From assembly GCF_001870435.1 (NCBI RefSeq), contig NZ_MDDR01000025.1, forward strand, positions 1-64,000: DNA of 64,000 nt, given 5' to 3'. Origin of the DNA: Pseudomonas costantinii (GTDB lineage: Bacteria; Pseudomonadota; Gammaproteobacteria; Pseudomonadales; Pseudomonadaceae). This document shows, one piece after another, positions 54,077 through 63,321 of this stretch. The stretch's first letter is position 1. Each line of letters starts with the position of its first letter. A model generated the notes under the pieces. That model had not been told where the DNA came from and did no database searches. It saw only the letters and a program-made list of their open reading frames with translations. The position numbers and the translations under genes were made by a program.

Positions 54077-55375
54077 TTACAAGATGTTCAGCGGGTAGTT
54101 CGCGATCAGACGCAGTTCGTCGATCGAAGGCGAACCGTAGTACACGCCATCGCCGGAGCGATAGGTCGCTTGACGCAGACGTAGGCTGAGGTCTTTGGCC
54201 GGGCCGCTCTGGATCACGTACTTGGCTTCGATGTCGCGTTCCCATTCTTTAGCGTTGGTAGTGGTGCCGTTGTCAGCACCGCTGCCGGTCACGTAACGGG
54301 TCATGAAGCTCAGACCTGGAACGCCGAAGGTGGCCATGTTCAGGTCGTAGCGAGCTTGCCAGGATTTTTCACCCTCAGCGTTGAAGTCGGAACGAGCGAC
54401 GGAGTTAGCCAGGAAGATCGTGCCGCCGCCGTCTACGCCGTAGCCGTAGTCGCCGTCACCGCTAACCTTTTGATAGGCCAGGGTGAAGGTGTGAGCGTCG
54501 ATGGTGTATGCGCCTTGCAAGCTGTACGCACGGTTATCGAGCTTGGTGGTGTTGTCTTTTTCTGCACGTTGCAGGCCGAGACCATCGCTTTTGGTGCTGT
54601 AGATGTTGAAGTCAAACGCCAGCGACTGATCCTTGCTCAGAGCATGGGTCCAGTTGATGTTGGCGTAAGTCTTCTTCCAGTAGTCTTCGGTTTTCGCGTA
54701 GTACAGACTACCCGTCAGCTCTGGAGTGAATGCGTAGACGCCACCTATGAAGTTGGTTTCCTTCAAGCCCAGGCTGTCATGGTAAGTTGCGTTTTGCGCA
54801 GTACTGGCAGTGAAGTGACCGCCTTCCAGTTTCAGACCTTTGATTTCGTTGCTGGTGATCGAGATACCTTGCGGCAACTCTGGCAGCAGACGGCTGTCAT
54901 CGGAAGCGAAGACCGGAGCGGTTGTGTACTGGTCACCGATTTTCAGGACGGTGTCGGAGAAGCGGAACTTGATTGCGCCGCCGCCTTTGGAGTAGTCGTC
55001 TTGCGCACGACCGTCCGCGCCGTTAGGGAACAGGCCGGTGCCTGCGCGACCTTTACCGCTGTCGAGTTTGACGCCCAACAGGCCAATCACGTCAACGCCG
55101 ACACCGATAGTGCCCTGGGTGAAACCCGATTGGTACAGTGCGTTGAAGCCCAGGCCAGTTTCTTCGACACGGCTTTGAGCCTTGCCATTGATAATTTTGT
55201 AGCCGCTAGCTGGCTCGTTACGGAAGTCACGGCTGAAATACAGCAAGCGAGTATTGATACCGAAAGTGCTGTCTTCAACAAAGCCTTTGGAATCGTCCTG
55301 GGCGGACGCCATTGCGTACTGCGAAACGCCGGCTGAAACAGCCAGGGCGATCATGCTCCACTTCATCACGCGCAT
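54077..55375 (-). CDS. OprD-family outer-membrane porin
   Basis: A 432-residue substrate-specific porin. Signal peptide at 1-24 (MRVMKWSMIALAVSAG..., cleavage near AMASA). The barrel carries OprD-family stretches: YQSGFTQGTIGVGVDVIGLLG, SQSLAFDFNIY-type KDQSLAFDFNIY, DAHTFTLAYQKVSGDGDY, FLANSVARSDFNAEGEKSWQ and the C-terminal ending LRLIANYPLNIL. The flanking genes (HIT protein, slyX, cold-shock protein, dps, aspS) match the oprD neighbourhood of P. aeruginosa. Loop sequences differ from OprD, so the substrate (basic amino acids in OprD) is not assured. GGAG nine bases upstream supports the ATG. Confidence 0.92.
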   Translation of the reverse strand: MRVMKWSMIALAVSAGVSQYAMASAQDDSKGFVEDSTFGINTRLLYFSRDFRNEPASGYKIINGKAQSRVEETGLGFNALYQSGFTQGTIGVGVDVIGLLGVKLDSGKGRAGTGLFPNGADGRAQDDYSKGGGAIKFRFSDTVLKIGDQYTTAPVFASDDSRLLPELPQGISITSNEIKGLKLEGGHFTASTAQNATYHDSLGLKETNFIGGVYAFTPELTGSLYYAKTEDYWKKTYANINWTHALSKDQSLAFDFNIYSTKSDGLGLQRAEKDNTTKLDNRAYSLQGAYTIDAHTFTLAYQKVSGDGDYGYGVDGGGTIFLANSVARSDFNAEGEKSWQARYDLNMATFGVPGLSFMTRYVTGSGADNGTTTNAKEWERDIEAKYVIQSGPAKDLSLRLRQATYRSGDGVYYGSPSIDELRLIANYPLNIL

Positions 55376-56119
55376 CGTGATTTGCTCCTTTGGTTTTAGG
55401 AAGAGTACTGCCGTCCCACCTGTATTTTTATCTGGGCGGCTCTTTCTTTTTTGTGTCGGCGCAAAGTTATATCACGCAGACTCTATTGACGATACTTACC
55501 CAACTATCCTTTCAGCTTCTTTACGAGGCTGTCGTAAATTGCTAGCTCCCTGTCGCAAATTCACAGTCCGACTGTAACCGGACTGACAACTTCAATGCTC
55601 TTTTCAGACCTCTTTCAAAGTTTGAACTCTTCCTTGATGCACATTGAAACGCTGCTGTTTTTATCGCGAAACACCTGCTTCCAAGCGTGTGTCGTTGCCG
55701 ACGATACGGGTATGAATGCAACAAGCGTGCACAAAGCGGTAACCGAATGTCATTTTTTCGTGAAAAACGTTACGCCCGTGTAAAAACCGCATAAGCACGG
55801 GCTTTTTGCGCCGTTTGGTTTGGGCTTGACGCCCAGGCATTTCACCTGTGAGGAGGTGCACAAATCTTGTACCAGAGAAAAATGTTACCGGTTCACCCCT
55901 GTAGGTGGGTAAATGGCGGATCCCTTTGAGGCGCAAGTGGGTCATTTTGGTGCGTCCTGTTGAGGCCCGATTTAGCGTAGCTCAAATATTCGCCTGCCTC
56001 GAAAGGGTGCATGTTTTTTTATCGAGTTGCATCAGGGCTCCTTGTATTCGCCGTGAAGCCGGGAGCATTCGAAGGTATGCTGGACGCCTGAAACTGACCT
56101 GCCGAACGGAGTGCCCGCG
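55376..56119. other. 744-bp gene-free region upstream of porin and HIT genes
   Basis: This holds the porin promoter region on the minus strand (55376-55600, AT-rich) and the leader of the HIT gene on the right. No ORF in it has a credible start, ribosome-binding site or composition. A terminator-like hairpin lies at 55774-55807 on the plus strand with no gene ending before it, so a small RNA may be transcribed from about 55600 to 55807. Short palindromes such as CACCT-GTGAGG-AGGTG near 55845 are also present. Confidence 0.5.
55774..55807 (+). terminator. orphan rho-independent terminator-like hairpin
   Basis: GCCCGTG at 55774-55780 pairs with CACGGGC at 55796-55802, followed by TTTTT. No protein gene ends upstream on this strand, so it may end a small non-coding RNA. 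Confidence 0.65.
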
Positions 56120-56545
56120 GTGTTCGCCTTAGATCAACGCCTGCAACATGACACACTGGCCATTGGGGATTTCCCACTCTGCCGCCTGCTGCTGTCCAAT
56201 GACTCGAATTACCCCTGGTTCATCCTGGTGCCACGTATCAACGGTATCAGCGAAGTGTTTCAGCTGGATGTCGCCGATCAGCAAACGCTGTGGCAAGAGA
56301 CGACCGCCTTGGCACAGTTGCTGAACGAAGGTCTGGCTGCCGACAAGATGAATATTGGTGCACTGGGTAATGTCGTCAGCCAGTTGCACGTGCATGTGAT
56401 TGTGCGCAAACGCGATGACGCCGCCTGGCCTGCTCCGGTTTGGGGCAAGCATCCGGCGCAGCCTTACACTGAAGAGCAAGTAGCGGCTATTCGCGTCCGA
56501 CTGCACGCGTTATTGCCTGCCCACTTCATCTTTACCCAGGACTGA
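56120..56545 (+). CDS. HIT-family protein
   Basis: A 141-residue protein of the histidine-triad superfamily, nucleotide hydrolases or transferases. The motif region reads VSQLHVHVIVRKRDD: the first triad position is Gln, while the second His (the nucleophile) and the third are present. FPLCRLLLSNDSNYPWFILVPR near the start is the substrate-side strand. GGAG eight bases before the GTG at 56120 favours this start over the GTG nine bases earlier. slyX starts three bases after its stop, so both are on one transcript. Confidence 0.85.
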   Translation: MFALDQRLQHDTLAIGDFPLCRLLLSNDSNYPWFILVPRINGISEVFQLDVADQQTLWQETTALAQLLNEGLAADKMNIGALGNVVSQLHVHVIVRKRDDAAWPAPVWGKHPAQPYTEEQVAAIRVRLHALLPAHFIFTQD

Positions 56546-56548
56546 GCT

Positions 56549-56755
56549 ATGGATTTGCAAGACCGCGTAACCGACCTGGAAAGCCGCCTGGCCTTTCAGG
56601 ACGATACTATCGAGACGCTCAATGACATCCTGGTCACCCAGCAGCGGGCTGTTGAACGCCTGCAACTGCAGATGACGGCGCTGCTCAAGCGCCAGGAAGA
56701 AATGGGCGGCCAGTTCGAGTCATCTGAAGAAGAAGCGCCGCCGCCTCATTATTGA
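56549..56755 (+). CDS. slyX: SlyX family protein
   Basis: A 68-residue, mostly coiled-coil protein with the SlyX pattern [20 protein letters not shown], a conserved [19 protein letters not shown] and a C-terminal PPHY. Function is unknown; SlyX often sits near slyD or, in Pseudomonas, near the HIT gene. It is translationally coupled to the HIT gene (3-bp gap) and followed by a terminator. Confidence 0.9.
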   Translation: MDLQDRVTDLESRLAFQDDTIETLNDILVTQQRAVERLQLQMTALLKRQEEMGGQFESSEEEAPPPHY

Positions 56756-56782
56756 TAAGCCTGCAATTAATTGCCGCGCAAT

Positions 56783-56822
56783 AAAAAACCGCGACCCAGC
56801 TGAGCTGGATCGCGGTTTTTTT
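56783..56822. terminator. bidirectional rho-independent terminator
   Basis: AAAAAACCGCGA and TCGCGGTTTTTTT with an inner CCAGC/GCTGG extension, between convergent slyX and the cold-shock-domain gene. Confidence 0.93.
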
Positions 56823-56838
56823 ACGCCGAGGGTGTGAG

Positions 56839-57441
56839 TCAGCGACGCGGCAGTGCCGCGATCACGTCTTCGGCTTGCAGGCCTTTGTCGCGGTTCATCA
56901 CGGAGAACTCCACGCGCTGGCCTTCCACCAGGACGCGATGGCCTTCGCCGCGGATGGCCCGGAAGTGGACGAAGATATCGTCGCCCGAATCGCGGGAGAT
57001 AAAGCCAAAGCCTTTAGAGGTGTTGAACCACTTGACGGTTCCGGTATCCCGGTTGGTCATGTCGTAGTTTTGCGGCGCGGCGGCTGGGGACGAACGGTAG
57101 AAGCTGACGGCCAAGTGAAGAACGATGGCAACAGCAGCAATCACCAGGCTGAGCAGGATGGCCGGGTGGCCACCCACTTCAGGCATGGGTGCCAGGAGGG
57201 TGAGGGTTTGAACGACAACGGTCAGTACCAGCAGCGCGCTGACCAGGTTTTGCAGTTGATGACGCGTGCCTTTGTTCCAGTAAGGGATCACCGGTGCCAG
57301 CGTCAGGTTAAGAAGGCCGAACAAGGCCAGGTACAGAGCGTCGTGTTGTTCCAGGTAGGGAGGGCTTCCCTGTTGCAGGCTCGGGATAAAGGACAGCAGC
57401 AACGCTGCAACGCCCGTTAGCAGGTGGACGATTTTCAACAT
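56839..57441 (-). CDS. membrane protein with C-terminal cold-shock domain
   Basis: A 200-residue fusion. The first 115 residues form about four membrane helices ([54 protein letters not shown] and [18 protein letters not shown]). The last 70 residues are a cold-shock/S1-like nucleic-acid-binding domain with RNP1 KGFGFI and RNP2 DIFVHF. Free cold-shock proteins are about 70 residues; here the domain is tethered to the membrane and faces the cytoplasm if the N-terminus is inside. The gene matches the PA0961 position as I recall it. It may bring RNA to the membrane (inference). Confidence 0.85.
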   Translation of the reverse strand: MLKIVHLLTGVAALLLSFIPSLQQGSPPYLEQHDALYLALFGLLNLTLAPVIPYWNKGTRHQLQNLVSALLVLTVVVQTLTLLAPMPEVGGHPAILLSLVIAAVAIVLHLAVSFYRSSPAAAPQNYDMTNRDTGTVKWFNTSKGFGFISRDSGDDIFVHFRAIRGEGHRVLVEGQRVEFSVMNRDKGLQAEDVIAALPRR

Positions 57442-57869
57442 TTTGATTAACTCACGTTAAGACGGATCACAAGGAAGAGCTGACTGGCACGGTTCGCTTC
57501 TGAACAATGGGAGGCGTTGAGCACGTGCGCGGGTATCAGCCTATGTGGTGCACCGCAGAAATAAACGGCAGCCACACGTTGTCTATTTAACAGCAAAGGC
57601 TGTGCCTACTCAAATCAAGCATTTCGGGGTGTTGCGAGCGCCATGGCATTTCTGCGTCAAACGCTTGTCCTAGACATCTGCGGGCATTTGAACGGTATTT
57701 CAAGAATTTTCCTACTCTGCACAAAGGCTTGACCATCGTTGTCAGCCGAGCAACAGAGGGGCGATTTGCCGCACGCCATCTGGGTGTCTCCGGCTGCACG
57801 CAGCCAGCACTCTTGCTAGAGTGGTCCTGCACCTGATCAATGAATGCTCGTCAATTGAAGGGGAAAAAC
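57442..57869. promoter_or_regulatory. 428-bp divergent region upstream of CSD gene and dps
   Basis: No ORF is credible here. A perfect inverted repeat CACTCT-TGCT-AGAGTG lies at 57808-57823, about 46 bp before the dps start; it could be a leader hairpin or operator. The rest should contain the promoter and 5' leader of each gene; I see no strong known consensus, and no OxyR site I would assert. Confidence 0.4.
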
Positions 57870-58343
57870 ATGGCAATCGATATTGGTATCAGTGAAGAGG
57901 ATCGTAAATCCATCGTCGATGGACTATCACGACTGCTGTCCGATACCTATGTACTGTATTTGAAGACCCACAACTTCCATTGGAACGTCACGGGCCCCAT
58001 GTTTCGTACGCTGCACTTGATGTTTGAAGAGCAGTACAACGAACTGGCACTGGCGGTTGACCTGATTGCCGAGCGTATCCGTGCCCTGGGTTTCCCGGCA
58101 CCGGGCGCTTATTCGATCTACGCCCGTCTGTCTTCCATCAAGGAAGAAGAGGGTGTGCCGAGTGCCGACGAAATGATCAAGCAATTGGTGGCGGGCCAGG
58201 AGGCGGTGACTCGCACTGCGCGCGGTATTTTCCCATTGCTCGATAAGGTCAGCGATGAACCGACGGCCGACTTGTTGACCCAGCGTATGCAAGTTCACGA
58301 AAAAACCGCCTGGATGTTGCGTTCCCTGCTCGAAAACCAGTAA
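57870..58343 (+). CDS. dps: Dps-family DNA-binding ferritin
   Basis: A 157-residue Dps protein that stores iron, detoxifies peroxide and compacts DNA as a dodecamer. The ferroxidase site signature is visible: [29 protein letters not shown], giving the His, Asp-equivalent and Glu ligands. The C-terminal [23 protein letters not shown] is almost identical to P. aeruginosa PA0962. The start at 57870 has AAGGGGA upstream; a ten-residue longer frame lacks support. Regulation by oxidative stress or starvation is expected but not visible. Confidence 0.93.
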   Translation: MAIDIGISEEDRKSIVDGLSRLLSDTYVLYLKTHNFHWNVTGPMFRTLHLMFEEQYNELALAVDLIAERIRALGFPAPGAYSIYARLSSIKEEEGVPSADEMIKQLVAGQEAVTRTARGIFPLLDKVSDEPTADLLTQRMQVHEKTAWMLRSLLENQ

Positions 58344-58524
58344 GCATCGAACCTGAGTGGCGTCGTCCTGGCGCCCCTCGATCATTTCCCCGCACTTCCT
58401 GGCGTTGTCCTACGACTAACAACTCCCCGTCTTCTGGCTGCCTCTCGCTTCCTGCTGTTTTATAGGCCCATCGCCCAATGGGAAAAGCCCATGGGCTGCT
58501 GTTTGGCAATGGAGTGTCAGGTGT

Positions 58525-58866
58525 ATGTCACGCGGAGTGGGTAATGGAGTGATGGAAACCTGTGGTTTTCATAAGATAAAGGTCGACCCCTTTGCTAAAG
58601 GGTTTGATATGGGGCTGGCCAAGCCATTGTCCCGGTCGGTCAGGCTCAATGGGTTTTCCACCTGCCTGCGGCTTGAACAGATCTATTGGAATATCCTCAC
58701 GGAGATAGCCATGATCAATGCCTGTTCAGTCAGTGCGTTGCTGTCTTACGTCGATCGGGAAGTGCATTTGCGTTATGGCGGCGTGAAGAACTTCAGTGGG
58801 TTGGTCAGGGTGGTGTGTGTGGTTCACGTATTAAAAGACCGTGCCGCCTCGTACATCCCTGAGTAA
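58525..58866 (+). CDS. ribbon-helix-helix (RHH_4-type) protein
   Basis: A 113-residue protein whose central part matches the RHH_4 pattern: RSVRLNGFSTCLRLEQIYWN followed by ILTEIAMINACSVSALLSYVD. This fold binds DNA as a dimer through the beta-ribbon or serves as a small regulatory module. Start is uncertain: ATG 58525 has AGGTGT close upstream, and METCGF at 58552 or MGLAKPL at 58609 are possible. It lies alone between dps and the FmdB-type gene. Confidence 0.65.
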   Translation: MSRGVGNGVMETCGFHKIKVDPFAKGFDMGLAKPLSRSVRLNGFSTCLRLEQIYWNILTEIAMINACSVSALLSYVDREVHLRYGGVKNFSGLVRVVCVVHVLKDRAASYIPE

Positions 58867-59034
58867 TCAGGGGGCTCCGGGGCTGGCCCGCTGTCCAGGC
58901 GGGCGAGACTCCGGGCTGAAAGCCGGCTGCGCTGCCTCGATTTACCAGATATAATCCCGCGCTTTGCTGCGCGTGCCCGGTTTTCCGGTAGAGCAGGCGT
59001 AGCGCAGTAACGATCTGATCGCCGAGACATCTCC

Positions 59035-59256
59035 ATGCCCATGTACGATTATCAATGTGCTTCCTGTGGTCATCAGTTGGAAGCCATTCAGAAGATCAGC
59101 GCCGCGCCGTTGGTCGATTGCCCTGCCTGCCAGGCGCCTGAGCTGAAGAAGATGTTGTCCATGCCGGGCTTCCGCCTGAGCGGCAGCGGCTGGTACGAGA
59201 CCGACTTCAAGACCGGCTCGAAGAAGAATCTGGCGGGCGGCGACAAAGCAGACTGA
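59035..59256 (+). CDS. FmdB-type zinc-ribbon protein
   Basis: A 73-residue protein starting MPMYDYQCASCGH, with a second knuckle CPACQ near residue 34. The two CxxC pairs build a zinc ribbon. LSMPGFRLSGSGWYETDFKT is the conserved family tail. FmdB-type proteins are called putative regulators; evidence for a defined role is thin. It sits directly before aspS in many gamma-proteobacteria, as here. Confidence 0.88.
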   Translation: MPMYDYQCASCGHQLEAIQKISAAPLVDCPACQAPELKKMLSMPGFRLSGSGWYETDFKTGSKKNLAGGDKAD

Positions 59257-59363
59257 GTTGAACTCTACGCGCAGGCTCCTGCATTATCCGTCCCCTGCTT
59301 AAATGTACGGTGACGAGGCAAGCCTCCATCGAATTTCGAATTACGAGAAGTGAAACCACTACC

Positions 59364-61139
59364 ATGATGCGCAGCCACTATTGCGGCCAACTGAACGAGA
59401 CCCTGGAAGGTCAGGAAATCACTCTTTGCGGATGGGTTCACCGTCGCCGCGACCACGGCGGGGTGATCTTCCTCGATATCCGTGATCGTGATGGTCTGGC
59501 CCAGGTGGTGTTCGATCCGGACCGCGCCGAGAGCTTCGCCGCCGCCGACCGCGTGCGCAGCGAGTACGTCGTGAAGATCACCGGCAAGGTTCGCCTGCGT
59601 CCGGCCGGTGCTGTGAACAAGAACATGGCGTCTGGCGGCATTGAGGTGCTGGGCTACGAACTGGAAGTGTTGAACGAGTCGGAAACCCCGCCGTTCCCAC
59701 TCAACGAGTACTCCGACGTGGGCGAAGAAACCCGCCTGCGCTACCGCTTCCTGGACCTGCGTCGTCCGGAAATGGCCGAGAAGCTGCGTCTGCGTTCGCG
59801 CATGACCACCAGCATCCGTCGCTTCCTCGACGAGAACGGCTTCCTCGACGTAGAAACGCCGATCCTGACCCGGGCTACCCCGGAAGGCGCGCGTGACTAC
59901 CTGGTGCCTAGCCGCACCCACGCCGGTTCGTTCTTCGCACTGCCGCAATCGCCGCAACTGTTCAAACAACTGCTGATGGTGGCCGGCTTCGACCGTTACT
60001 ACCAGATCGCCAAGTGCTTCCGCGACGAAGACCTGCGCGCCGACCGTCAGCCTGAATTCACCCAGATCGACATCGAGACCAGCTTCCTCGATGAAAAAGA
60101 GATCATGGGCCTGACCGAACAAATGATCCGCAACCTGTTCAAGGAAGTGCTGGACCTGGAATTCGGCGAATTCCCGCACATGACCTTCGAAGAGGCCATG
60201 CGCCGCTACGGTTCCGACAAACCAGACCTGCGTAACCCGCTGGAACTGGTGGACGTTGCCGACCAGCTCAAAGAAGTCGACTTCAAGGTGTTCAGCGGCC
60301 CGGCCAACGACCCTAAATGCCGCATCGCTGCCCTGCGCGTGCCTGGCGGCGCGAGCATGCCGCGCAAGCAGATCGACGACTACACCAAGTTTGTTGGTAT
60401 CTACGGTGCCAAGGGCCTGGCGTACATCAAGGTCAACGAGCGCGCCAACGGTGTTGACGGCCTGCAATCGCCGATCGTGAAAAACATCCCGCTGGACAAC
60501 CTGAACGCGATTCTTGATCGCGTGGGTGCAGTTGACGGCGACATCGTGTTCTTCGGCGCCGACAAATCCAAGATCGTCAGCGAAGCGCTGGGTGCATTGC
60601 GCATCAAGCTGGGCCACGATCTGGACCTGCTGACCTGCAAATGGGCCCCGATGTGGGTTGTCGACTTCCCGATGTTCGAAGAGAACGACGACGGCAGCTT
60701 CAGTGCCTTGCACCACCCGTTCACCGCGCCGAAGTGCACGCCACAAGAGCTGGAAGCCAACCCGGCTGGCGCTCTGTCCCGTGCCTACGACATGGTATTG
60801 AACGGCACTGAGTTGGGTGGCGGTTCGATCCGTATCCATCGTAAGGAAATGCAGCAGTCGGTCTTCCGTCTGTTGGGTATCAACGAAGCGGAACAGGAAG
60901 AGAAATTCGGCTTCCTGCTCGACGCCCTGAAATATGGTGCGCCGCCGCACGGTGGCCTGGCCTTCGGCCTGGACCGTCTGGTGATGCTGATGACCGGCGC
61001 CCAGTCGATTCGTGAAGTGATTGCCTTCCCGAAAACCCAGAGTGCTGCGGACGTAATGACCCAGGCTCCGGGTGTGGTGGATGCCAAGGCGCTGCGCGAG
61101 TTGCATATTCGTCTGCGCGAGACGCCGAAGGCTGAGTAA
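59364..61139 (+). CDS. aspS: aspartyl-tRNA synthetase (probably non-discriminating)
   Basis: A 591-residue class II synthetase. The N-terminal OB-fold anticodon domain ([23 protein letters not shown]) is followed by motif 2 [21 protein letters not shown] and motif 3 [15 protein letters not shown], with a bacterial GAD insertion domain between them. The start [12 protein letters not shown] matches PAO1 AspRS. P. aeruginosa AspRS also charges tRNA-Asn for later amidation by GatCAB, so the same is likely here (inference). A UUCG-tetraloop terminator follows. Confidence 0.96.
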   Translation: MMRSHYCGQLNETLEGQEITLCGWVHRRRDHGGVIFLDIRDRDGLAQVVFDPDRAESFAAADRVRSEYVVKITGKVRLRPAGAVNKNMASGGIEVLGYELEVLNESETPPFPLNEYSDVGEETRLRYRFLDLRRPEMAEKLRLRSRMTTSIRRFLDENGFLDVETPILTRATPEGARDYLVPSRTHAGSFFALPQSPQLFKQLLMVAGFDRYYQIAKCFRDEDLRADRQPEFTQIDIETSFLDEKEIMGLTEQMIRNLFKEVLDLEFGEFPHMTFEEAMRRYGSDKPDLRNPLELVDVADQLKEVDFKVFSGPANDPKCRIAALRVPGGASMPRKQIDDYTKFVGIYGAKGLAYIKVNERANGVDGLQSPIVKNIPLDNLNAILDRVGAVDGDIVFFGADKSKIVSEALGALRIKLGHDLDLLTCKWAPMWVVDFPMFEENDDGSFSALHHPFTAPKCTPQELEANPAGALSRAYDMVLNGTELGGGSIRIHRKEMQQSVFRLLGINEAEQEEKFGFLLDALKYGAPPHGGLAFGLDRLVMLMTGAQSIREVIAFPKTQSAADVMTQAPGVVDAKALRELHIRLRETPKAE

Positions 61140-61179
61140 GGCCGCTGCGTGAAAGCGCACTGAGGTTTACGCAGTCTAA

Positions 61180-61209
61180 AAAGGCGCATCTTCGGATGCG
61201 CCTTTGCGT
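61180..61209 (+). terminator. terminator of aspS with UUCG tetraloop
   Basis: An 11-bp stem AAAGGCGCATC/GATGCGCCTTT around TTCG, 40 bp past the aspS stop codon; the T-run is short (CCTTTGCG), so strength is uncertain. Confidence 0.75.
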
Positions 61210-61275
61210 TACAAGGGTTGCATCCCGTCTGGGACGGGATTGATAAGGTTTCTAGAGAATTTTCGGAGTTGTGTT

Positions 61276-62022
61276 ATGGCTGGCCATTCCAAGTGGGCGA
61301 ACATCAAGCACCGCAAAGAGCGTCAGGATGCCAAGAAAGGCAAGATTTTTACCAAGTGGATCCGCGAACTGACCGTCGCTGCCCGTCAGGGTGGTGGTGA
61401 TCCGGGCTCGAACCCTCGCCTGCGTCTGGCGCTGGACAAGGCCTTGGGCGCGAACATGAGCCGCGACATCATCGACCGCGCCGTGGCCCGTGGTGCCGGT
61501 GCCGCCGATACCGATGACATGGTCGAACTGAGCTACGAAGGCTATGGCCCTGGCGGCGTGGCGGTGATGGTCGAATGCATGACCGACAACCGCAACCGTA
61601 CAGCTGCGGCCGTACGTCATGCGTTCAGTAAATGTGGCGGCAACCTCGGCACCGACGGTTCGGTAGCCTATCTGTTCGAGCGTAAGGGGCAGATCTCCTT
61701 CGCGCCGGGCGTGGATGAAGATGCGCTGATCGAGGCTGCCATGGAGGCCGATGCCGACGACGTGGTGACCAATGAAGATGGTTCCATCGACGTGTTCACC
61801 TCGTTTGCTGGCTTTTATGCTGTGCGTAACGCCTTGGAAGCAGCTGGTTTCAAAGGCGCCGACGCGGAAATCGTGATGCTGCCGACCACCAGCGCGGAGC
61901 TGGATCTGGACGGTGCGCAGAAAGTGCTGAAGATGCTGGATATGCTGGAAGATTTGGATGATGTGCAGAACGTGTACTCGAATGCCGACATCCCGGAATC
62001 CGTCGCTGAGCAGCTAGGCTGA
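61276..62022 (+). CDS. pmpR: YebC/PmpR family transcriptional regulator
   Basis: A 248-residue YebC-type protein starting [18 protein letters not shown], with [21 protein letters not shown] and the acidic C-terminal half ending SVAEQLG. In P. aeruginosa, PmpR represses the quinolone signal gene pqsR. YebC proteins elsewhere are also reported to aid translation past difficult peptides. It lies before ruvC, as in most proteobacteria. The start at 61276 matches the universal family N-terminus; a 24-residue extension does not. Confidence 0.93.
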   Translation: MAGHSKWANIKHRKERQDAKKGKIFTKWIRELTVAARQGGGDPGSNPRLRLALDKALGANMSRDIIDRAVARGAGAADTDDMVELSYEGYGPGGVAVMVECMTDNRNRTAAAVRHAFSKCGGNLGTDGSVAYLFERKGQISFAPGVDEDALIEAAMEADADDVVTNEDGSIDVFTSFAGFYAVRNALEAAGFKGADAEIVMLPTTSAELDLDGAQKVLKMLDMLEDLDDVQNVYSNADIPESVAEQLG

Positions 62023-62033
62023 AGAACGACGTA

Positions 62034-62074
62034 GATCCAAATGTGGGAGGACAAGCCCCCTCTCACATTGGATC
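62034..62074. repeat. degenerate REP palindrome between pmpR and ruvC
   Basis: GATCCAA ... TTGGATC flanks a variant REP core (AATGTGGGAGG with CCTCTCACATT), so the symmetry spans about 41 bp with a few mismatches. It belongs to the same family as 3140-3169. Confidence 0.7.
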
Positions 62075-62116
62075 TTCTCTGTATCAAAAATTGTTTTTAC
62101 CCTACCTGCAGGCGTT

Positions 62117-62641
62117 ATGACTTTAATCCTAGGTATCGACCCCGGTTCGCGCATCACCGGTTTTGGCGTGGTGCAGCACACTCCGCGAGGCTGTATCTAC
62201 GTCGCCTCGGGCTGCATCCGCACCGGTGCGGGCGAATTGGCTGAGCGCTTGCAGATCGTCTATCGCGGCGTGCGTGAAGTGATCCAGACCTACGGCCCGG
62301 TCACCATGGGGATCGAAAAAGTCTTCATGGCCAAAAACGCCGATTCGGCGCTGAAGCTTGGCCAGGCCCGTGGGGCCGCCATCGTTGCCGGAGCCGAGGA
62401 AGGCCTGGAAATCGCCGAGTACACCGCGACCCAAGTCAAGCAGGCCGTGGTCGGCACCGGTGCGGCAAACAAGGAACAAGTGCAGATGATGGTCATGCAC
62501 ATGCTCAAGCTCACCGCCAAACCACAGATCGACGCCTCCGACGCCCTGGCCATTGCCATTTGCCATGCACACACCCGCTCCAGTCTGCTACCGCACGGCC
62601 TGGGCACGGCACGCAGTCGTGGCGGGCGGCTGCGTCTCTGA
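62117..62641 (+). CDS. ruvC: Holliday junction resolvase RuvC
   Basis: A 174-residue endonuclease that nicks Holliday junctions. The first catalytic Asp is in [15 protein letters not shown], the Glu in [20 protein letters not shown], and the final Asp pair in [15 protein letters not shown]. It belongs to the ruvCAB cluster; ruvA follows after 68 bp. No LexA-type CTG-N10-CAG operator was evident just upstream. Confidence 0.96.
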   Translation: MTLILGIDPGSRITGFGVVQHTPRGCIYVASGCIRTGAGELAERLQIVYRGVREVIQTYGPVTMGIEKVFMAKNADSALKLGQARGAAIVAGAEEGLEIAEYTATQVKQAVVGTGAANKEQVQMMVMHMLKLTAKPQIDASDALAIAICHAHTRSSLLPHGLGTARSRGGRLRL

Positions 62642-62709
62642 TAGCATCAGCGCAATCGTTATTTCCGGTCAGGCCTTGATCTGACCTCCAAGCTTTAAGG
62701 ATCTGAACC

Positions 62710-63321
62710 GTGATTGGACGCTTGCGCGGCACCCTGGCTGAGAAACAGCCGCCGCACCTGATTCTGGATGTAAATGGGTTGGGGTATGAGCTGGAAGTGC
62801 CCATGACCACCCTCTATCGTCTACCATCGGTCGGCGAGCCGCTGACCCTGCACACCCACTTGGTGGTGCGTGAAGATGCGCAATTGCTCTATGGTTTTAT
62901 TGGTCGGCGTGACCGCGACTTCTTTCGCGAGCTGATTCGCCTGAATGGCGTGGGGCCCAAGCTTGCGCTGGCGCTGATGTCGAGCCTGGAAGTGGATGAG
63001 CTGGTACGTGCTGTTTCGGCCCAGGACACTTCGGCGTTGACCAAGGTGCCGGGAGTCGGCAAGAAAACCGCTGAGCGCCTGCTGGTGGAACTCAAGGACC
63101 GCTTCAAGGCCTGGGAGGTCGTACCGAGCATGTTTGCGCTGGTGCCTAACCAACCGGATATGCCGGCGGGCCAGGTGGCGAGCGCCGAAAGCGATGCCGT
63201 CAGCGCGTTGATCTCCCTGGGCTACAAGCCGCAGGAAGCCAGCAAGGCCGTATCGGCCATCAAGGACAAGAACCTGAGCAGCGAAGACATGATCCGCCGA
63301 GCCCTGAAGGGAATGATTTAA
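62710..63321 (+). CDS. ruvA: Holliday junction branch migration protein RuvA
   Basis: A 203-residue DNA-binding subunit that seats the junction for the RuvB motor. Domain I begins [13 protein letters not shown]. The two helix-hairpin-helix motifs read [15 protein letters not shown] and [17 protein letters not shown]. Domain III at the C-terminus ([16 protein letters not shown]) contacts RuvB. GTG start with AAGGA eight bases upstream. ruvB starts directly at the next base after the stop codon. Confidence 0.96.
   Translation: MIGRLRGTLAEKQPPHLILDVNGLGYELEVPMTTLYRLPSVGEPLTLHTHLVVREDAQLLYGFIGRRDRDFFRELIRLNGVGPKLALALMSSLEVDELVRAVSAQDTSALTKVPGVGKKTAERLLVELKDRFKAWEVVPSMFALVPNQPDMPAGQVASAESDAVSALISLGYKPQEASKAVSAIKDKNLSSEDMIRRALKGMI

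Noticed and set aside
55595..55783. 62-residue ORF in the porin upstream region
   Set aside because: No ribosome-binding site, atypical composition; the region looks regulatory or RNA-coding.
59265..61160. 631-residue frame antisense to aspS
   Set aside because: Shadow of a highly conserved synthetase; rich in Arg, His and Gln, no domain.
62023..62116. LexA (SOS) operator before ruvC
   Set aside because: No CTG-N10-CAG match; the palindrome there is a REP unit.
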